Shown piece by piece: positions 53,153-64,000 of a stretch of 64,000 nt of DNA. Numbering within the stretch: position 1 is the stretch's first letter; each line of letters opens with the position of its first letter. This DNA comes from Hyphomicrobiales bacterium (GTDB taxonomy: Bacteria; Pseudomonadota; Alphaproteobacteria; Rhizobiales; Rhizobiaceae), in NCBI GenBank assembly GCA_900473805.1, contig UCMS01000008.1, positions 186,001 to 250,000 of the forward strand, given 5' to 3'. The notes beneath the pieces were generated by a model, which was not told the origin of the DNA, searched no databases, and was given only the letters and a program-made list of their open reading frames with translations. A program made the position numbers and the translations under genes.

Positions 53153-54408
53153 GCTGACACCTTTTTGCCTTTGAATATGCTGCTATGAAGCGGGTTGAAG
53201 CCGATCCGGTAGACCAGCTCGGCGGGGCGCTGGATGTTCCAGATTGCAAAATCGGCAGACTTGCCGGCTTCGAGCGTGCCAACCTCGTGCTGCAATCCCA
53301 ATGCACGCGCTGCCTCGCGGGTCGCGCCGGCCAGGCATTCCTCGACGGTCAACCGGAACAGGGTCGCCGACATGTTCATCGTCAGCAACAGGGAGGTGAG
53401 CGGCGAGGTGCCGGGATTGCAGTCGGTGGCAATGGCGATCGGCACGCCTGCGTCTCGTAGAAGCTGGACCGGCGGTATTTGCGTCTCCCGGATGGCGTAG
53501 AAGGCGCCGGGAAGGAAAACAGCAACGGTTCCGGCCGCAGCCATGGCCGCAGCACCTTCGGCATCGAGATATTCGAGGTGATCGGCCGAGAGGGCGCCAC
53601 AGGAGGCGGCGAATTTGGCGCCGCCGAGATTGGACAACTGTTCGGCATGCAGCTTGACCGGCAGGCCGAGTTCGGCTGCCTTGGCGAATACCCGGGCGAT
53701 TTCCTCGACGGAGAAGGCGATACCTTCACAGAAGCCATCGACCGCATCGACGAGGCCTTCGGCATGGGCCTGCTCCAGGCCAGGCAGCACGACTTCGGAG
53801 ATGTAGGCATCGTTTCGGCCGCGATACTCGACGGGTGTCGCATGGGCCGCGAGATAAGAGGTGACGACGCGCACCGGACGCAGTGTTTCGAGCCGGCGGG
53901 CGGCGCGCAGCATGTTGAGTTCGCCCTCGATCGAAAGACCGTAACCCGACTTGATTTCGATCGTGGAGACACCTTCGGCGAGCAGCGTATCGAGACGCGG
54001 CAGCGCCGCTTCGGCAAGCTGCTCGACGGTCAGGGCATTGGTGGCCTTGACCGAAGAGACGATCCCGCCCCCGGCGCGAGCGACCTCTTCATAGGTCGCG
54101 CCATTCAGGCGCATCTCGAATTCCATGGCGCGGTCGCCACCGAAAACGAGATGTGTGTGGCAGTCGACGAGACCGGGAGTGACCACGCGGCCGCCACAGT
54201 CGGTGACTTCTGCAGCCTCTTCCACGGACACGGGCAGGTACTTTTCAGCTCCGGCAAACAGAATACGGCCATCACGCACGGCAATTGCGCCATCTTCGAT
54301 CAGATCGATGCCAGCGCCTTCCGCGAGCGTCAGCAAACGCGCGTTGCGCCAGAGGCGGATCGCGCCATCCGTTTCAGTTTTGTGGTTCAGCTTTTCGTTC
54401 CCGGTCAT
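53149..54408 (-). CDS. hutI: Imidazolonepropionase
   Basis: Third step: hydrolyses imidazolone propionate to formimidoylglutamate. 419 residues from the ATG with GGAG upstream. Metal ligands in [14 protein letters not shown] and [10 protein letters not shown], and the Asp in IATDCNPGT. The frame continues upstream to 55356 through hutF, but this is an antisense shadow. First gene of the leftward hut operon. Confidence 0.96.
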   Translation of the reverse strand: MTGNEKLNHKTETDGAIRLWRNARLLTLAEGAGIDLIEDGAIAVRDGRILFAGAEKYLPVSVEEAAEVTDCGGRVVTPGLVDCHTHLVFGGDRAMEFEMRLNGATYEEVARAGGGIVSSVKATNALTVEQLAEAALPRLDTLLAEGVSTIEIKSGYGLSIEGELNMLRAARRLETLRPVRVVTSYLAAHATPVEYRGRNDAYISEVVLPGLEQAHAEGLVDAVDGFCEGIAFSVEEIARVFAKAAELGLPVKLHAEQLSNLGGAKFAASCGALSADHLEYLDAEGAAAMAAAGTVAVFLPGAFYAIRETQIPPVQLLRDAGVPIAIATDCNPGTSPLTSLLLTMNMSATLFRLTVEECLAGATREAARALGLQHEVGTLEAGKSADFAIWNIQRPAELVYRIGFNPLHSSIFKGKKVSA

Positions 54409-54437
54409 GGCAACTCCGCCTTTCCTTTGATCGAAAT

Positions 54438-54449
54438 ATGTATATACAT
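54438..54449. promoter_or_regulatory. Candidate HutC operator
   Basis: Perfect 12-bp palindrome ATGTATATACAT, 30 bp from hutI and 80 bp from hutF. Its core TGTATATACA matches the TGTA-N2-TACA-type sites bound by HutC in pseudomonads. Between the divergent hutI and hutF genes it could repress both; urocanate is the usual inducer. Confidence 0.75.
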
Positions 54450-54528
54450 AATAATCCGATGACAAGCGAAAAATCCGGCGCATGATTGCCAGCATGGAAT
54501 TGCGCCCGATCGGGGAGAGACGGAACTT

Positions 54529-55890
54529 ATGGGACAGACCGCAACGACCAGCCTTCATGCGATTAATGCCCTGCTCCCAGGGGGATGGGCGACAGGTGTG
54601 CGGGTTGAGGTCGCCGACGGGACGATCGCACGGATCGAAACCGGCGTTTCGCCGCAAAGTGGAGACGAGATACATTCCGTCCTCCTGCCCGCCATGCCGA
54701 ACCTGCACAGCCATGCCTTTCAGCGGGCGATGGCGGGTTTGGCGGAAGTGCGCGGACCTGATAGCGACAGCTTCTGGAGCTGGCGCACGATCATGTACAA
54801 GTTCGCTCTGTCGATGACGCCCGAACAGATGGAGGCCGTGGCCACGCAGCTCTACATGGAGATGCTGGAAGCGGGCTTCTCGCGGGTCGGCGAGTTCCAC
54901 TACCTGCATCACGACAAGGATGGCCGCCCCTATGCCAACATCGCGGAACTGGCCGAGCGGATCGGCGCGGCGAGCGCGGAAGCCGGCATCGGCCTGACAC
55001 TCCTGCCGGTCTTCTATGCTCATTCCGGCTTCGGCGGTGCCGACCCGGTGGACGGGCAGCGCCGCTTCATCAACTCTATCGACAGTTTCGCCCAGCTGAT
55101 GGACGGCTGCGAACGGATTGTAGCGGGTCTGGACGGCGCCGTGCTTGGCGTCGCGCCGCATAGCCTGCGCGCTGTCACCCCGCAGGAACTCGAAGCGGTG
55201 GTGCCGCTTGCCAAGGGCGGCCCGGTTCACATCCATGTGGCGGAACAGGTGAAAGAGGTCGAGGATTGCGTCGCCTGGTCCGGCGCGCGCCCGGTGGAAT
55301 GGCTGCTGGAGCATGCGCCGGTCGATGAACGCTGGTGCCTGATCCATGCCACCCATATGACGGAGGAGGAGACGCGGCGGATGGCGCAGCGACGCGCAAT
55401 CGCGGGCCTTTGCCCGATCACCGAGGCCAATCTCGGTGACGGAACCTTCGAAGCGCCGCTGTTCCTCTCCGAAGGGGGCCGCTATGGCATCGGCTCCGAT
55501 TCGAATGTGCTGATCTCGCTGCCGGGCGAGTTGCGGCAGTTGGAATATTCGCAGCGGCTTGCCCGCCGGGCCCGCAATGTGATCGCGGAGCCGAATGGCT
55601 CAACCGGACGGCACCTGTTCAATCAGGCGCTTGTCGGCGGTGCGGCCGCACTCGGGACGCAGGCGGGTCTCAGCGTCGGGAACCCCGCCGATATCATCGC
55701 GCTCGACACGACTGCCCTGCCCTATCTCTCCGAAGACCAGTTGCTGGACCACTGGATCTTTACGGGCGGCGTTAAGGTCGACAGCGTCTGGGTGCGTGGG
55801 CGCAAACAGGTCACAGGTGGACGGCATGTCCGGCGGACGAAAATCGAGCGCCGGTTTGTGAAGACCATGCAGGCCTTGATGAGCGCCTGA
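54529..55890 (+). CDS. hutF: Formimidoylglutamate deiminase
   Basis: Converts formimidoylglutamate to N-formylglutamate and ammonia. 453 residues, amidohydrolase: [20 protein letters not shown] (metal ligands), [31 protein letters not shown] and [16 protein letters not shown]. Followed 60 bp on by hutC, same strand. Confidence 0.96.
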   Translation: MGQTATTSLHAINALLPGGWATGVRVEVADGTIARIETGVSPQSGDEIHSVLLPAMPNLHSHAFQRAMAGLAEVRGPDSDSFWSWRTIMYKFALSMTPEQMEAVATQLYMEMLEAGFSRVGEFHYLHHDKDGRPYANIAELAERIGAASAEAGIGLTLLPVFYAHSGFGGADPVDGQRRFINSIDSFAQLMDGCERIVAGLDGAVLGVAPHSLRAVTPQELEAVVPLAKGGPVHIHVAEQVKEVEDCVAWSGARPVEWLLEHAPVDERWCLIHATHMTEEETRRMAQRRAIAGLCPITEANLGDGTFEAPLFLSEGGRYGIGSDSNVLISLPGELRQLEYSQRLARRARNVIAEPNGSTGRHLFNQALVGGAAALGTQAGLSVGNPADIIALDTTALPYLSEDQLLDHWIFTGGVKVDSVWVRGRKQVTGGRHVRRTKIERRFVKTMQALMSA

Positions 55891-55949
55891 CCGGCCTTGC
55901 ATTCAGACGGTCATGCGCTATCCGATAAGGGAAAAACGTGGCGTGATGA

Positions 55950-56681
55950 TTGCGGAAGGATACGGCGATTTCTGGTGATACCACCCTGCACAGCAGGATC
56001 CTTGCCGACATCGAGGGACAGATCGTCTCGGGCGAGTGGCCGCCCGGACACCGTTTGCCGTTCGAGGTGGATCTCGCGGCACAATATGGCTGCTCACGCA
56101 TGACGGTGAACAAGGTCATGGGGCAGTTGGTGCGCAGCGGATTGATTGAACGGCGGAAGAAGTCGGGCAGTTTCGTCGCCCAGCCCAAGGCGCAGTCTGC
56201 CGTACTTGAGATCCACGACATCAAGGACGAGGTTCAGTCCCTGAAGCTCACCTATGGCTATGCCCTCATCTCCCGCACCACGCGGCGTTCGGATGCCGAG
56301 GACATGCGGCGGCTGGGGCTTGCCAAGGCAACAGACGTGCTGGATATCACCTGCCTCCATAGCGCTGGGCCCGACCCCTTCTGCCTTGAAAAGCGACTGA
56401 TCAACCTCGCGATGGTGCAGCAGGCGGCAGGCTTCGACTTCATCGAGATCGCGCCCGGCCCCTGGTTGCTGGCGGAAGTGCCGTGGACGAGTGCACAGCA
56501 CAGCATCCAGGCGATCTCTGCCGAGAAGGAGGAAGCAAGGTTGCTTCGGCTCCCGCCACACCAGGCCTGCCTTGTCATCGAACGACAGACCTGGGGCCAG
56601 GACGGGCCCGTCACCAATGTTCGGCTGACTTATCCCGGCAGCCGGCATGTCGTGACGGCGCAGTTCAAGCCGGGCGGCTGA
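55950..56681 (+). CDS. hutC: Histidine-utilisation repressor HutC
   Basis: A 243-residue GntR/HutC-type repressor. N-terminal winged helix: LPFEVDLAAQYGCSRMTVNK and RRKKSGSFVAQPKAQ; C-terminal UTRA ligand domain (RRLGLAKATDVLDITCLHSA ... AEKEEARLLRLPPHQACLVI). Urocanate is the usual inducer. The start is TTG, directly after an in-frame stop, with no good ribosome site; the start could be lower. It most likely binds the palindrome at 54438. Confidence 0.92.
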   Translation: MRKDTAISGDTTLHSRILADIEGQIVSGEWPPGHRLPFEVDLAAQYGCSRMTVNKVMGQLVRSGLIERRKKSGSFVAQPKAQSAVLEIHDIKDEVQSLKLTYGYALISRTTRRSDAEDMRRLGLAKATDVLDITCLHSAGPDPFCLEKRLINLAMVQQAAGFDFIEIAPGPWLLAEVPWTSAQHSIQAISAEKEEARLLRLPPHQACLVIERQTWGQDGPVTNVRLTYPGSRHVVTAQFKPGG

Positions 56682-56686
56682 TCGCC

Positions 56687-57862
56687 TTATCCCGGAAGCT
56701 GTTCCAGCGCCTGTAGGAACCTTTCGATATCGGCCCAGAGTTCGGCTTCGTCTTCGAGGCCGATGCTGAGTCTGAGAACCACATCCGGTCTGGTCCAGGG
56801 CGTAACGCTGCGGTGTCGGGCAACCGGCATCGGCGCCACCAGGCTGCGGGTGCCGCCCCAGGATGCGCCGATGGCGAAGAGCCGGAAGGCGTCGAGAGCC
56901 GCCGATACACGGTCGGAAACCGTCTTGTTGAAGACGATGCTGAACACGCCGCTGGACCCCAGAAAATCGCGTTTCCAGATCGCGTGCCCTGGCGAAGTCT
57001 CCAGGGCCGGATGCAGCACCTGATCCACCAGCGGATGGGCGGCGAGGCGACGGGCAAATTCCAGTGCGACACGCTCCGAATGCCGCAGGCGGACGCCAAG
57101 GGTTTCGAAACCACGCAGCACCAGAGAGGCATCATCGGGCGACACGCCGATGCCGAACCGGCCCATCTGTGCGCGGATGGAGGCGATCAGCCGCTCGTCA
57201 GCTATCGTCAGCGACCCCATCAGCACGTCCGAATGGCCTGAAACGAACTTCGTCAGGGCCTCCGTCACGATGTCGGCGCCGTGGCGCAGCGGCTTGTAGT
57301 TGAGCGGCGTCGCCCAGGTGTTGTCAAGGCCGACCAAGGCCCCATGGGCATGGGCGATCTCTGCGATCCGGGGCAGGTCGATCACTTCCATGGTGGTAGA
57401 GCCAGGGCTTTCGCACCAGACCATGCGCGTTGTCGGCCTTATGCGGGCAGCGACGTCTTCCGCATCGAGAGGATCGAAATAATCCACCTCGACACCCAGG
57501 CGTCGCAGATCCGTCTGGGCGAAATCCCGCATCGGCGGATAGACACTGTCGACCATCAACAGATGATCTCCGGCCGCGATGAAGGGCAGGATCGCCAGAA
57601 TGTTGGCGGCTTGGCCCGAAGGAGCCAGGAAGGTCCAGGCTCCCTCTTCCAGCGCGGTCAGCTTGGCTTCGAGCGTGCGGGTCGTCGGCGTGCCGTAGAG
57701 ACCGTAGGAGTAACCCTGATGGCCGCGCTCGCCGCGCGCCGCGTAAGCCGCCGCATCCTTGAAGACGATGGTCGAACCCCGGTGGATCGCGACGCCAAGC
57801 GGATCAAAACCCTCCGACGACACAACGGGGTTCAGAACACATTGGGTGAGATCAGTCATCAA
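56687..57862 (-). CDS. metC: Cystathionine beta-lyase-like PLP enzyme
   Basis: A 391-residue PLP enzyme of the Cys/Met metabolism family. YGLYGTPTTRTLEAKLTALE, the cofactor-binding FLAPSGQAANIL, LDNTWATPL and the PLP Lys in TEALTKFVSGHSDVLMG are present. MetC-type beta-lyase is most likely, but cystathionine gamma-synthase and related lyases share these motifs. The start could be 57859 (MTDL). Convergent with hutC, 5 bp apart. Confidence 0.85.
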   Translation of the reverse strand: MMTDLTQCVLNPVVSSEGFDPLGVAIHRGSTIVFKDAAAYAARGERGHQGYSYGLYGTPTTRTLEAKLTALEEGAWTFLAPSGQAANILAILPFIAAGDHLLMVDSVYPPMRDFAQTDLRRLGVEVDYFDPLDAEDVAARIRPTTRMVWCESPGSTTMEVIDLPRIAEIAHAHGALVGLDNTWATPLNYKPLRHGADIVTEALTKFVSGHSDVLMGSLTIADERLIASIRAQMGRFGIGVSPDDASLVLRGFETLGVRLRHSERVALEFARRLAAHPLVDQVLHPALETSPGHAIWKRDFLGSSGVFSIVFNKTVSDRVSAALDAFRLFAIGASWGGTRSLVAPMPVARHRSVTPWTRPDVVLRLSIGLEDEAELWADIERFLQALEQLPG

Positions 57863-58002
57863 TAGGAGCCTTCAGAGATCTTTGGGAGAGGCACAGAAGC
57901 CTATTTGCGACGCCAATTCCATATGTAGGATTAACACGTCGCCGCTTTCCAGCGGTTTTACCGGGGTCCTTGCTCGCGCAGCGTCACCACCGCGACACAA
58001 GA

Positions 58003-58911
58003 TCACGCGGCAGCCGTACGCAATCCGTCCGCCGCTTTTCGCACCAGGTCTGCCACCTCGGTTAACTGCCGAGCAATCGGGCTCGTCTTGCGCCAGATCA
58101 TACCGATAGTGCGAGAGGGCTGTGGCTCCTGGAACCGCGCGATGGAGACGGCGGCGGAGCGGGTCTCGACCGACATGGCTATTTCCGGGATGAGGGTCAC
58201 GCCGATGCCGGCGCCGACCATCTGCACCAGCGTGGTCAGCGAACTGCCGTCGAGGATCTCACGGGGACGGACGGACCCCATGTCACAGAAGGAAAGTGCC
58301 TGTTCACGGAAGCAATGGCCTTCCTCCAGCAACAGCAGGCGCATTTCGCGCAGCATGTCCTTGTTCGGAACGGGCTTGCCTTGATCCTCCAGCGGGCGGA
58401 CCAGGACGAAGCTCTCGTTGAACAGGGGGGTCTCTTCCATCTGCGGCTCCGAGATCGGCAATGCGACGATCGCCGTATCGAGCCGTCCCTCTGCCAGCTC
58501 GTGAAGGAGCTTGGGCGTTACGGTTTCACGCACATGGATGTCGAGATCCGCATTGGCGGTTGTGAGGCTGGAGATCAGCGCCGGCAGGAGATAAGGCGCA
58601 ACCGTGGGGATCACGCCGATACGCAGTCGCCCCACCAGTTGGTTTCGGTTGGCGCGGGCGAGATCGCCCAACTCATCGACCGAGCGCAGGATGTCGCGAA
58701 CCCTGAGCAGGAATTCCTCGCCGAAGGCCGAAAGCCGGAGCTGCCGGGCAGACCGCTCGAACAGTTCCGCGCCGAGTGCCTCTTCGAGGTCCTTGATCTG
58801 CACCGACAGAGCGGGCTGGGAAATCGAGCAGGCCTCGGCGGCACGGCCGAAATGGCCATGACGTGCCAGCGCATCGAAATAGCGCAATTGGCGGAGGGTG
58901 AAATTCATCAT
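58003..58911 (-). CDS. oxyR: Peroxide sensor OxyR
   Basis: A 302-residue LysR-type activator divergent from katG. N-terminal HTH: YFDALARHGHFGRAAEACSI and QPALSVQIKDLEEAL. Both redox cysteines are kept in EEGHCFREQALSFCD (about residues 198 and 207), as in the disulphide-forming pair of OxyR. So oxidation by hydrogen peroxide should switch it on and activate katG. Second Met (58908) is an alternative start. Confidence 0.94.
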   Translation of the reverse strand: MMNFTLRQLRYFDALARHGHFGRAAEACSISQPALSVQIKDLEEALGAELFERSARQLRLSAFGEEFLLRVRDILRSVDELGDLARANRNQLVGRLRIGVIPTVAPYLLPALISSLTTANADLDIHVRETVTPKLLHELAEGRLDTAIVALPISEPQMEETPLFNESFVLVRPLEDQGKPVPNKDMLREMRLLLLEEGHCFREQALSFCDMGSVRPREILDGSSLTTLVQMVGAGIGVTLIPEIAMSVETRSAAVSIARFQEPQPSRTIGMIWRKTSPIARQLTEVADLVRKAADGLRTAAA

Positions 58912-58946
58912 AACTTTTACCTATGGAACTTATCAGTATTTCTAAC
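58910..58946. promoter_or_regulatory. OxyR binding site
   Basis: Four quarter-sites spaced by seven bases: ATAA-N7-CTAT-N7-ATCA-N7-TAAC, matching ATAG-N7-CTAT-N7-ATAG-N7-CTAT in most positions. It starts at the oxyR initiation codon, so OxyR could repress its own gene while activating katG about 200 bp away. Confidence 0.65.
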
Positions 58947-59143
58947 TTACATTAATGATTCCGCTTTGCTAGAACAATTCCAGAAGCTGCCGACAGAGCG
59001 TCATTCACAAGGGGTGAAGGCGCTCTGGATCGGCAGTCGGCGATGGCTCCCCCGCCTTTCGCCGGCGACTTCATCAGGCTGTGACGCTGGCATGCTACAT
59101 AGGGCCAAGGCGGCCACGGCCAACTATCCGCGGGTTCTTCTAG

Positions 59144-61330
<2,187 letters not shown>

Positions 61331-61375
61331 CGCGACCCTATGGACCGGCACCCCTTGCGGTGCCGGTATCCTCGA

Positions 61376-61407
61376 AGCCGGAGATGCCGCCGCGTCTCCG
61401 GCTTTTT
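61376..61407 (+). terminator. katG intrinsic terminator
   Basis: Stem AGCCGGAGA (61376-61384) pairs with TCTCCGGCT (61395-61403) and is followed by TTTT. A weaker hairpin, ACCGGCACC/GGTGCCGGT, lies at 61344-61367. Confidence 0.9.
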
Positions 61408-61513
61408 GCATTCCGGCGGGATCTTGAAGGCTGGCGCAGATCTGCTTTTCACAGATTGTAAACAGGATGCGTGACACGACTTCCGACAAGACCTGTCTCT
61501 TAAACGCTGTAGG

Positions 61514-61870
61514 ATGCCCCAAGTGCCCAGACTGCCGCTTCTTGTCCTTTTCCTTGCTTCACTCCTCTCCTCCCCGGTCAGCGCCGAAGAAGACCAGCTG
61601 CCGGACCACGCCTCACCTTCGGCCTGTGTGGTGATTATCGGACTGGCGCTTGAAAATGGCGCTATCGATGCCGATGACGAAGAGGACTACAAAACGGCCG
61701 CCGCGACATTCCGCGCGAAATCGGAAGAGCTCAATGGCGGCAAGGATGCCGCGAACCAGATGATCGGCAGCACTGTCGCCTTCTTCGACGGGCTCAGCAG
61801 GAGCGAGCTCGAAGAGGGTGCCGATATGTGCCTGAGTGCCGAAGACGACAATTTCGAAGCAGACGAATAA
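61514..61870 (+). CDS. Small secreted protein
   Basis: A 118-residue exported protein: signal peptide MPQVPRLPLLVLFLASLLSS with cleavage near SPVSA-EED, then an acidic helical domain with two Cys (SACVVIIG, DMCLSAEDD). The chain length and Cys positions resemble small periplasmic proteins next to catalases in rhizobia, but I know no family. GTG at 61523 with AGGA spacing is an alternative start. Confidence 0.75.
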   Translation: MPQVPRLPLLVLFLASLLSSPVSAEEDQLPDHASPSACVVIIGLALENGAIDADDEEDYKTAAATFRAKSEELNGGKDAANQMIGSTVAFFDGLSRSELEEGADMCLSAEDDNFEADE

Positions 61871-61885
61871 GTCTAAGCAGTTCGA

Positions 61886-61915
61886 ACAAAAAACCCGCCG
61901 GAAACCGACGGGTTC
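61886..61915 (-). terminator. Intrinsic terminator of the 62443 gene
   Basis: On the minus strand AACCCGTCGG pairs with CCGGCGGGTT around a TTT loop and is followed by TTTT. One G-T wobble. Confidence 0.85.
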
Positions 61916-61951
61916 GCAGAAGCGTGAAGGTCATCGACCGTCTGGTTTCCC

Positions 61952-62443
61952 TCAGCTCGCCGGCTTGAGCGAAGCGAGAATTTCACCCAGCTCCTTCTGG
62001 TGAGCGTCCTGGGTTTCCTTCGAACCCCAATAGGTGAAAATCAGGACCTTCTCGCCGGCGGCCGCAAAGCCGATCGATACGTCGACCGGGCCGTCCTCGT
62101 CTGTGCCCTGGTAGTCAAGCGAGGAAATCTTGAGGCCGTTCACGTCGGTCTCAGGTGACTCCTTCAGCGTCGCCGGGTCGATCTTCACGCCGTTCTTTGT
62201 CAGAAAGTCGATCGCGATCTCGGTCGTCTTGTCGGAAGATGCGGCATCCGCCACATCGATGGAGAAGTAGATGGCGCCGTCTTCGGACGTGGCGTCAACG
62301 CCGGTGTCCGTTTCCTTCGGCCCCCAGCTGTCGGGAATGGTGACGGAAGCAACCGGATCATCGCTCGGGAAGATAAGTTCAGCAGCAGATGCCCCGAACG
62401 GAATAGAGAGCGCGAAAACGGAGGCAATAAGCAGCTTCTTCAT
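61952..62443 (-). CDS. Periplasmic hypothetical protein
   Basis: A 163-residue exported protein: signal peptide MKKLLIASVFALSIPFGASA, then a mostly beta domain (VTIPDSWGPKETDTGVDATS) resembling small periplasmic stress proteins of the DUF1795/PsbP-like kind (IPDSW... GAAGEKVLIFTYWG). Function unknown. Confidence 0.75.
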   Translation of the reverse strand: MKKLLIASVFALSIPFGASAAELIFPSDDPVASVTIPDSWGPKETDTGVDATSEDGAIYFSIDVADAASSDKTTEIAIDFLTKNGVKIDPATLKESPETDVNGLKISSLDYQGTDEDGPVDVSIGFAAAGEKVLIFTYWGSKETQDAHQKELGEILASLKPAS

Positions 62444-62769
62444 GGTTGTCCTTCGAGAATTGGCCCCATCAGGGCAGGAGGCAGTCTAGCGACAGATTCT
62501 ATATTTGCAGCCAATCTGATTCGCAAATGTAGACGCATCCAACGCGGCAAAACCTCAGCTTTCTGATTGTTGTGGCATGTGCATATCAAACACTTTCCGT
62601 TCTGCTGCGTGTTATGCACGCATCAATACACGGCTTCGTAGAAGATATTAATGAACGCAACTCTTCCCAGGGAAGAACGGGCTTACCGGAATACGATTTC
62701 CTCGAGACCGTCGAGGCCGGAAGGGTCGATTTCTCCGACTTCTCTTATCCCGCGAACGTCACAGGAGGC
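62444..62769. other. Intergenic region before the ABC exporter
   Basis: 326 bp with an A+T-rich centre (62500-62660) that probably holds the promoter of the 62443 gene. A rightward frame starting about 62612 runs into the exporter gene on the opposite strand; I do not trust it as a gene. Confidence 0.5.
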
Positions 62770-63882
62770 TCAGCGCAGGAAGTCGCGGAACCGACGCAGG
62801 GACAGCCCGAAAAACACGACCGAGATGGCCAGGAGCGCCAAAAGCTGCGGCCAAACCACTGTGAGGCCGGCATCGCGGAACAGCACCGCCTGAGCCAGGA
62901 TGACGAAATGCGTGTTGGGGGCCAGCGTCATGATCCACTGGATCACCTCCGGCATGCTTTCCCTCGGCGTCATACCGCCTGACAGGATCTGCAGCGGCAG
63001 GAGCACCAGCATCAGCAGGAGCCCAAACTGCGGCATGGAACCGGCAATCGTCGCCAGAAAGATGCCCATGCAGGTCGCGGCGACCAGTTGCAGGGCTGCT
63101 CCCAGGATAAACAGGAGCATCGATCCGTGCAGCGGAACCTGCAGGGCTCCCTCGACCACCACGAACAGCGAGAAGATGGTCGCCAGCAAAACGACGAGTC
63201 CCATGGACCAGATCTTGCTCAGCATGATCTCTGATGGGCTGACCGGCATGACGAGCAAATGTTCTATGGTGCCGTGCTCTCGCTCACGAATGAGAGCAGC
63301 CCCCGTCAGGATGATCGACAGCATGGTCACCGCCGAGATGACCTCGTTGATCGAGCCGAACCAGCTCTTGTCGAGTTCCGGATTGAAGCGGGAGCGAAGC
63401 ACCAGATTGGCCGGGATGGTCGCGTCATCGCGTCCGCGCGCGAGGAAATCGTTGACTTCCTTCGTGACGATCTGCTGGACATAGCCGCCGCCGGTGAAAG
63501 CCTGTGTCATGCGTGTGGCATCGATGTTCAACTGGATCTCCGGCAGCTTGCCGGCAAGAAGGTCACGCTGAAAGTCCGGCGGGATATCCAGCACGAAGGT
63601 ATCGAGACCAGAATTCATCCTGCCGTCGATCTCAGCCGGCGTGATCAGCTTCGGGGAGAGGAAATAGGGTGGATAAAAGGAAGCGACGAGGCGCTCCGAG
63701 AGCGGCGAACGGTCCTCGTCGATGATGGCGATCGCGGCTTTGTTGAGCGTCTCCGGTTCGGCGGTCGCCGCCGTGTAGATGTTTACGGAGAAGGCGTAGA
63801 CAATCAGAAGCATCAATGCCGGATCTCGGGCGAGACCACGCAGTTCCTTGATACCGAGCTGGAAGATCGTTGCCAGTCGCAT
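62770..63882 (-). CDS. ABC-2 type exporter permease, YhhJ-like
   Basis: A 370-residue membrane protein of the ABC-2 type: N-terminal helix (DPALMLLIVYAFSVNIYTAA), a large extracytoplasmic domain (~35-170, NKAAIAIIDEDRSPLSERLV) and five or six helices in the C-terminal half, with LIREREHGTIEHLLVMPVSP the conserved ABC-2 loop. In Enterobacteria YhhJ and YhiH/YhiI relatives form a tripartite drug exporter. The upstream gene overlaps closely, so a shared operon is likely. Confidence 0.92.
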   Translation of the reverse strand: MRLATIFQLGIKELRGLARDPALMLLIVYAFSVNIYTAATAEPETLNKAAIAIIDEDRSPLSERLVASFYPPYFLSPKLITPAEIDGRMNSGLDTFVLDIPPDFQRDLLAGKLPEIQLNIDATRMTQAFTGGGYVQQIVTKEVNDFLARGRDDATIPANLVLRSRFNPELDKSWFGSINEVISAVTMLSIILTGAALIREREHGTIEHLLVMPVSPSEIMLSKIWSMGLVVLLATIFSLFVVVEGALQVPLHGSMLLFILGAALQLVAATCMGIFLATIAGSMPQFGLLLMLVLLPLQILSGGMTPRESMPEVIQWIMTLAPNTHFVILAQAVLFRDAGLTVVWPQLLALLAISVVFFGLSLRRFRDFLR

Positions 63883-63885
63883 CCC

Positions 63886-64000
63886 TCACTCCGCCTGCTT
63901 CTTGAGCATAAGGGTCCCCGCGATCAGCAGTATGGGACCGACCATGGCGAGCGCCACCAGCGGCGTGCCGAGGTCTGCGAAACCGAGAGCTTTGGAGAAG
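63886..64000 (-). CDS. C-terminus of an upstream ABC transporter subunit (partial)
   Basis: The frame, reading FSKALGFADLGTPLVALAMV then GPILLIAGTLMLKKQAE-stop, ends 3 bp before the YhhJ-like gene. It has the last membrane helix and a basic tail of an ABC-2 permease, or an ATPase-permease fusion of the YhiH/RbbA kind. The 5' part is outside the window. Confidence 0.75.
   Translation of the reverse strand, partial: FSKALGFADLGTPLVALAMVGPILLIAGTLMLKKQAE

Noticed and set aside
54409..55356. N-terminal extension of hutI through the hutF region
   Set aside because: It is antisense to hutF, and the 54408 ATG has a good ribosome site and gives the normal family length.
62572..62982. A 136-codon rightward frame before and across the ABC-2 gene
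   Set aside because: The second half is antisense to the permease; the first half has no ribosome site and no known features.

Overview
The window is a chromosomal segment of an alphaproteobacterium, almost certainly a member of the Rhizobiaceae (Rhizobium, Sinorhizobium, Agrobacterium or a relative). The main evidence is a che operon in the rhizobial order icpA-cheS-cheY1-cheA-cheW-cheR-cheB-cheY2-cheD-cheT-fliF, the housekeeping block murA-DUF2948-hisD-UPF0262-phosphatase-infA-maf-yacG, and promoters of the alphaproteobacterial general stress sigma factor EcfG. All assignments come from reading the sequence; no database search was run.

Layout. (1) 1-9.9 kb: chemotaxis operon, all on the minus strand, with tightly overlapping genes, running into a truncated fliF. 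(2) 10.2-24.9 kb: a stress-response island. It holds two Ku genes flanking a three-domain LigD (non-homologous end joining), a DUF2934 gene overlapping a glycogen synthase gene, an HWE sensor kinase, a BON-domain protein, treZ, a GH25 lysozyme-like lipoprotein and many small proteins. At least five genes or gene pairs carry GGAAC-N16/17-CGTT promoters. (3) 25.1-31.4 kb: tRNA-Phe, the housekeeping block and tRNA-Thr. (4) 31.4-48.4 kb: a 17-kb integrated element bounded by an identical 28-bp direct repeat that is the 3' end of tRNA-Thr. (5) 48.5-56.7 kb: histidine utilisation genes, hutIHGUD facing hutF-hutC across a perfect HutC-type palindrome. (6) 56.7-64 kb: a cystathionine beta-lyase-like gene, divergent oxyR/katG with an OxyR-type site, two secreted proteins and an ABC-2 exporter.

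The integrated element is the most unusual part. Its left half carries a tyrosine integrase, a serine recombinase and a cargo of probable defence genes: an Abi-alpha-like protein, a DUF2441-like protein, an AAA+ ATPase and a deoxyribosyltransferase/TIR-like protein. Its right half is phage-like and transcribed leftward. It contains a 1191-residue protein resembling podovirus internal-virion/ejection proteins, a small Cys/His protein, an RNase-H-like protein and, overlapping it, a 432-residue protein with the motif order of single-subunit polymerases (GR motif, motif A Asp, R-x3-K motif B, HD motif C). Upstream of the ejection-like gene are four copies of yAAT-N8-ACTTGA, all oriented toward that gene, with the size and general shape of phage RNA polymerase promoters. 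I see no capsid, portal or terminase gene. My hypothesis is a phage satellite, or a decayed podovirus-derived island, with its own minimal polymerase and cognate promoters or origin repeats. That is inference and needs structural and biochemical confirmation.
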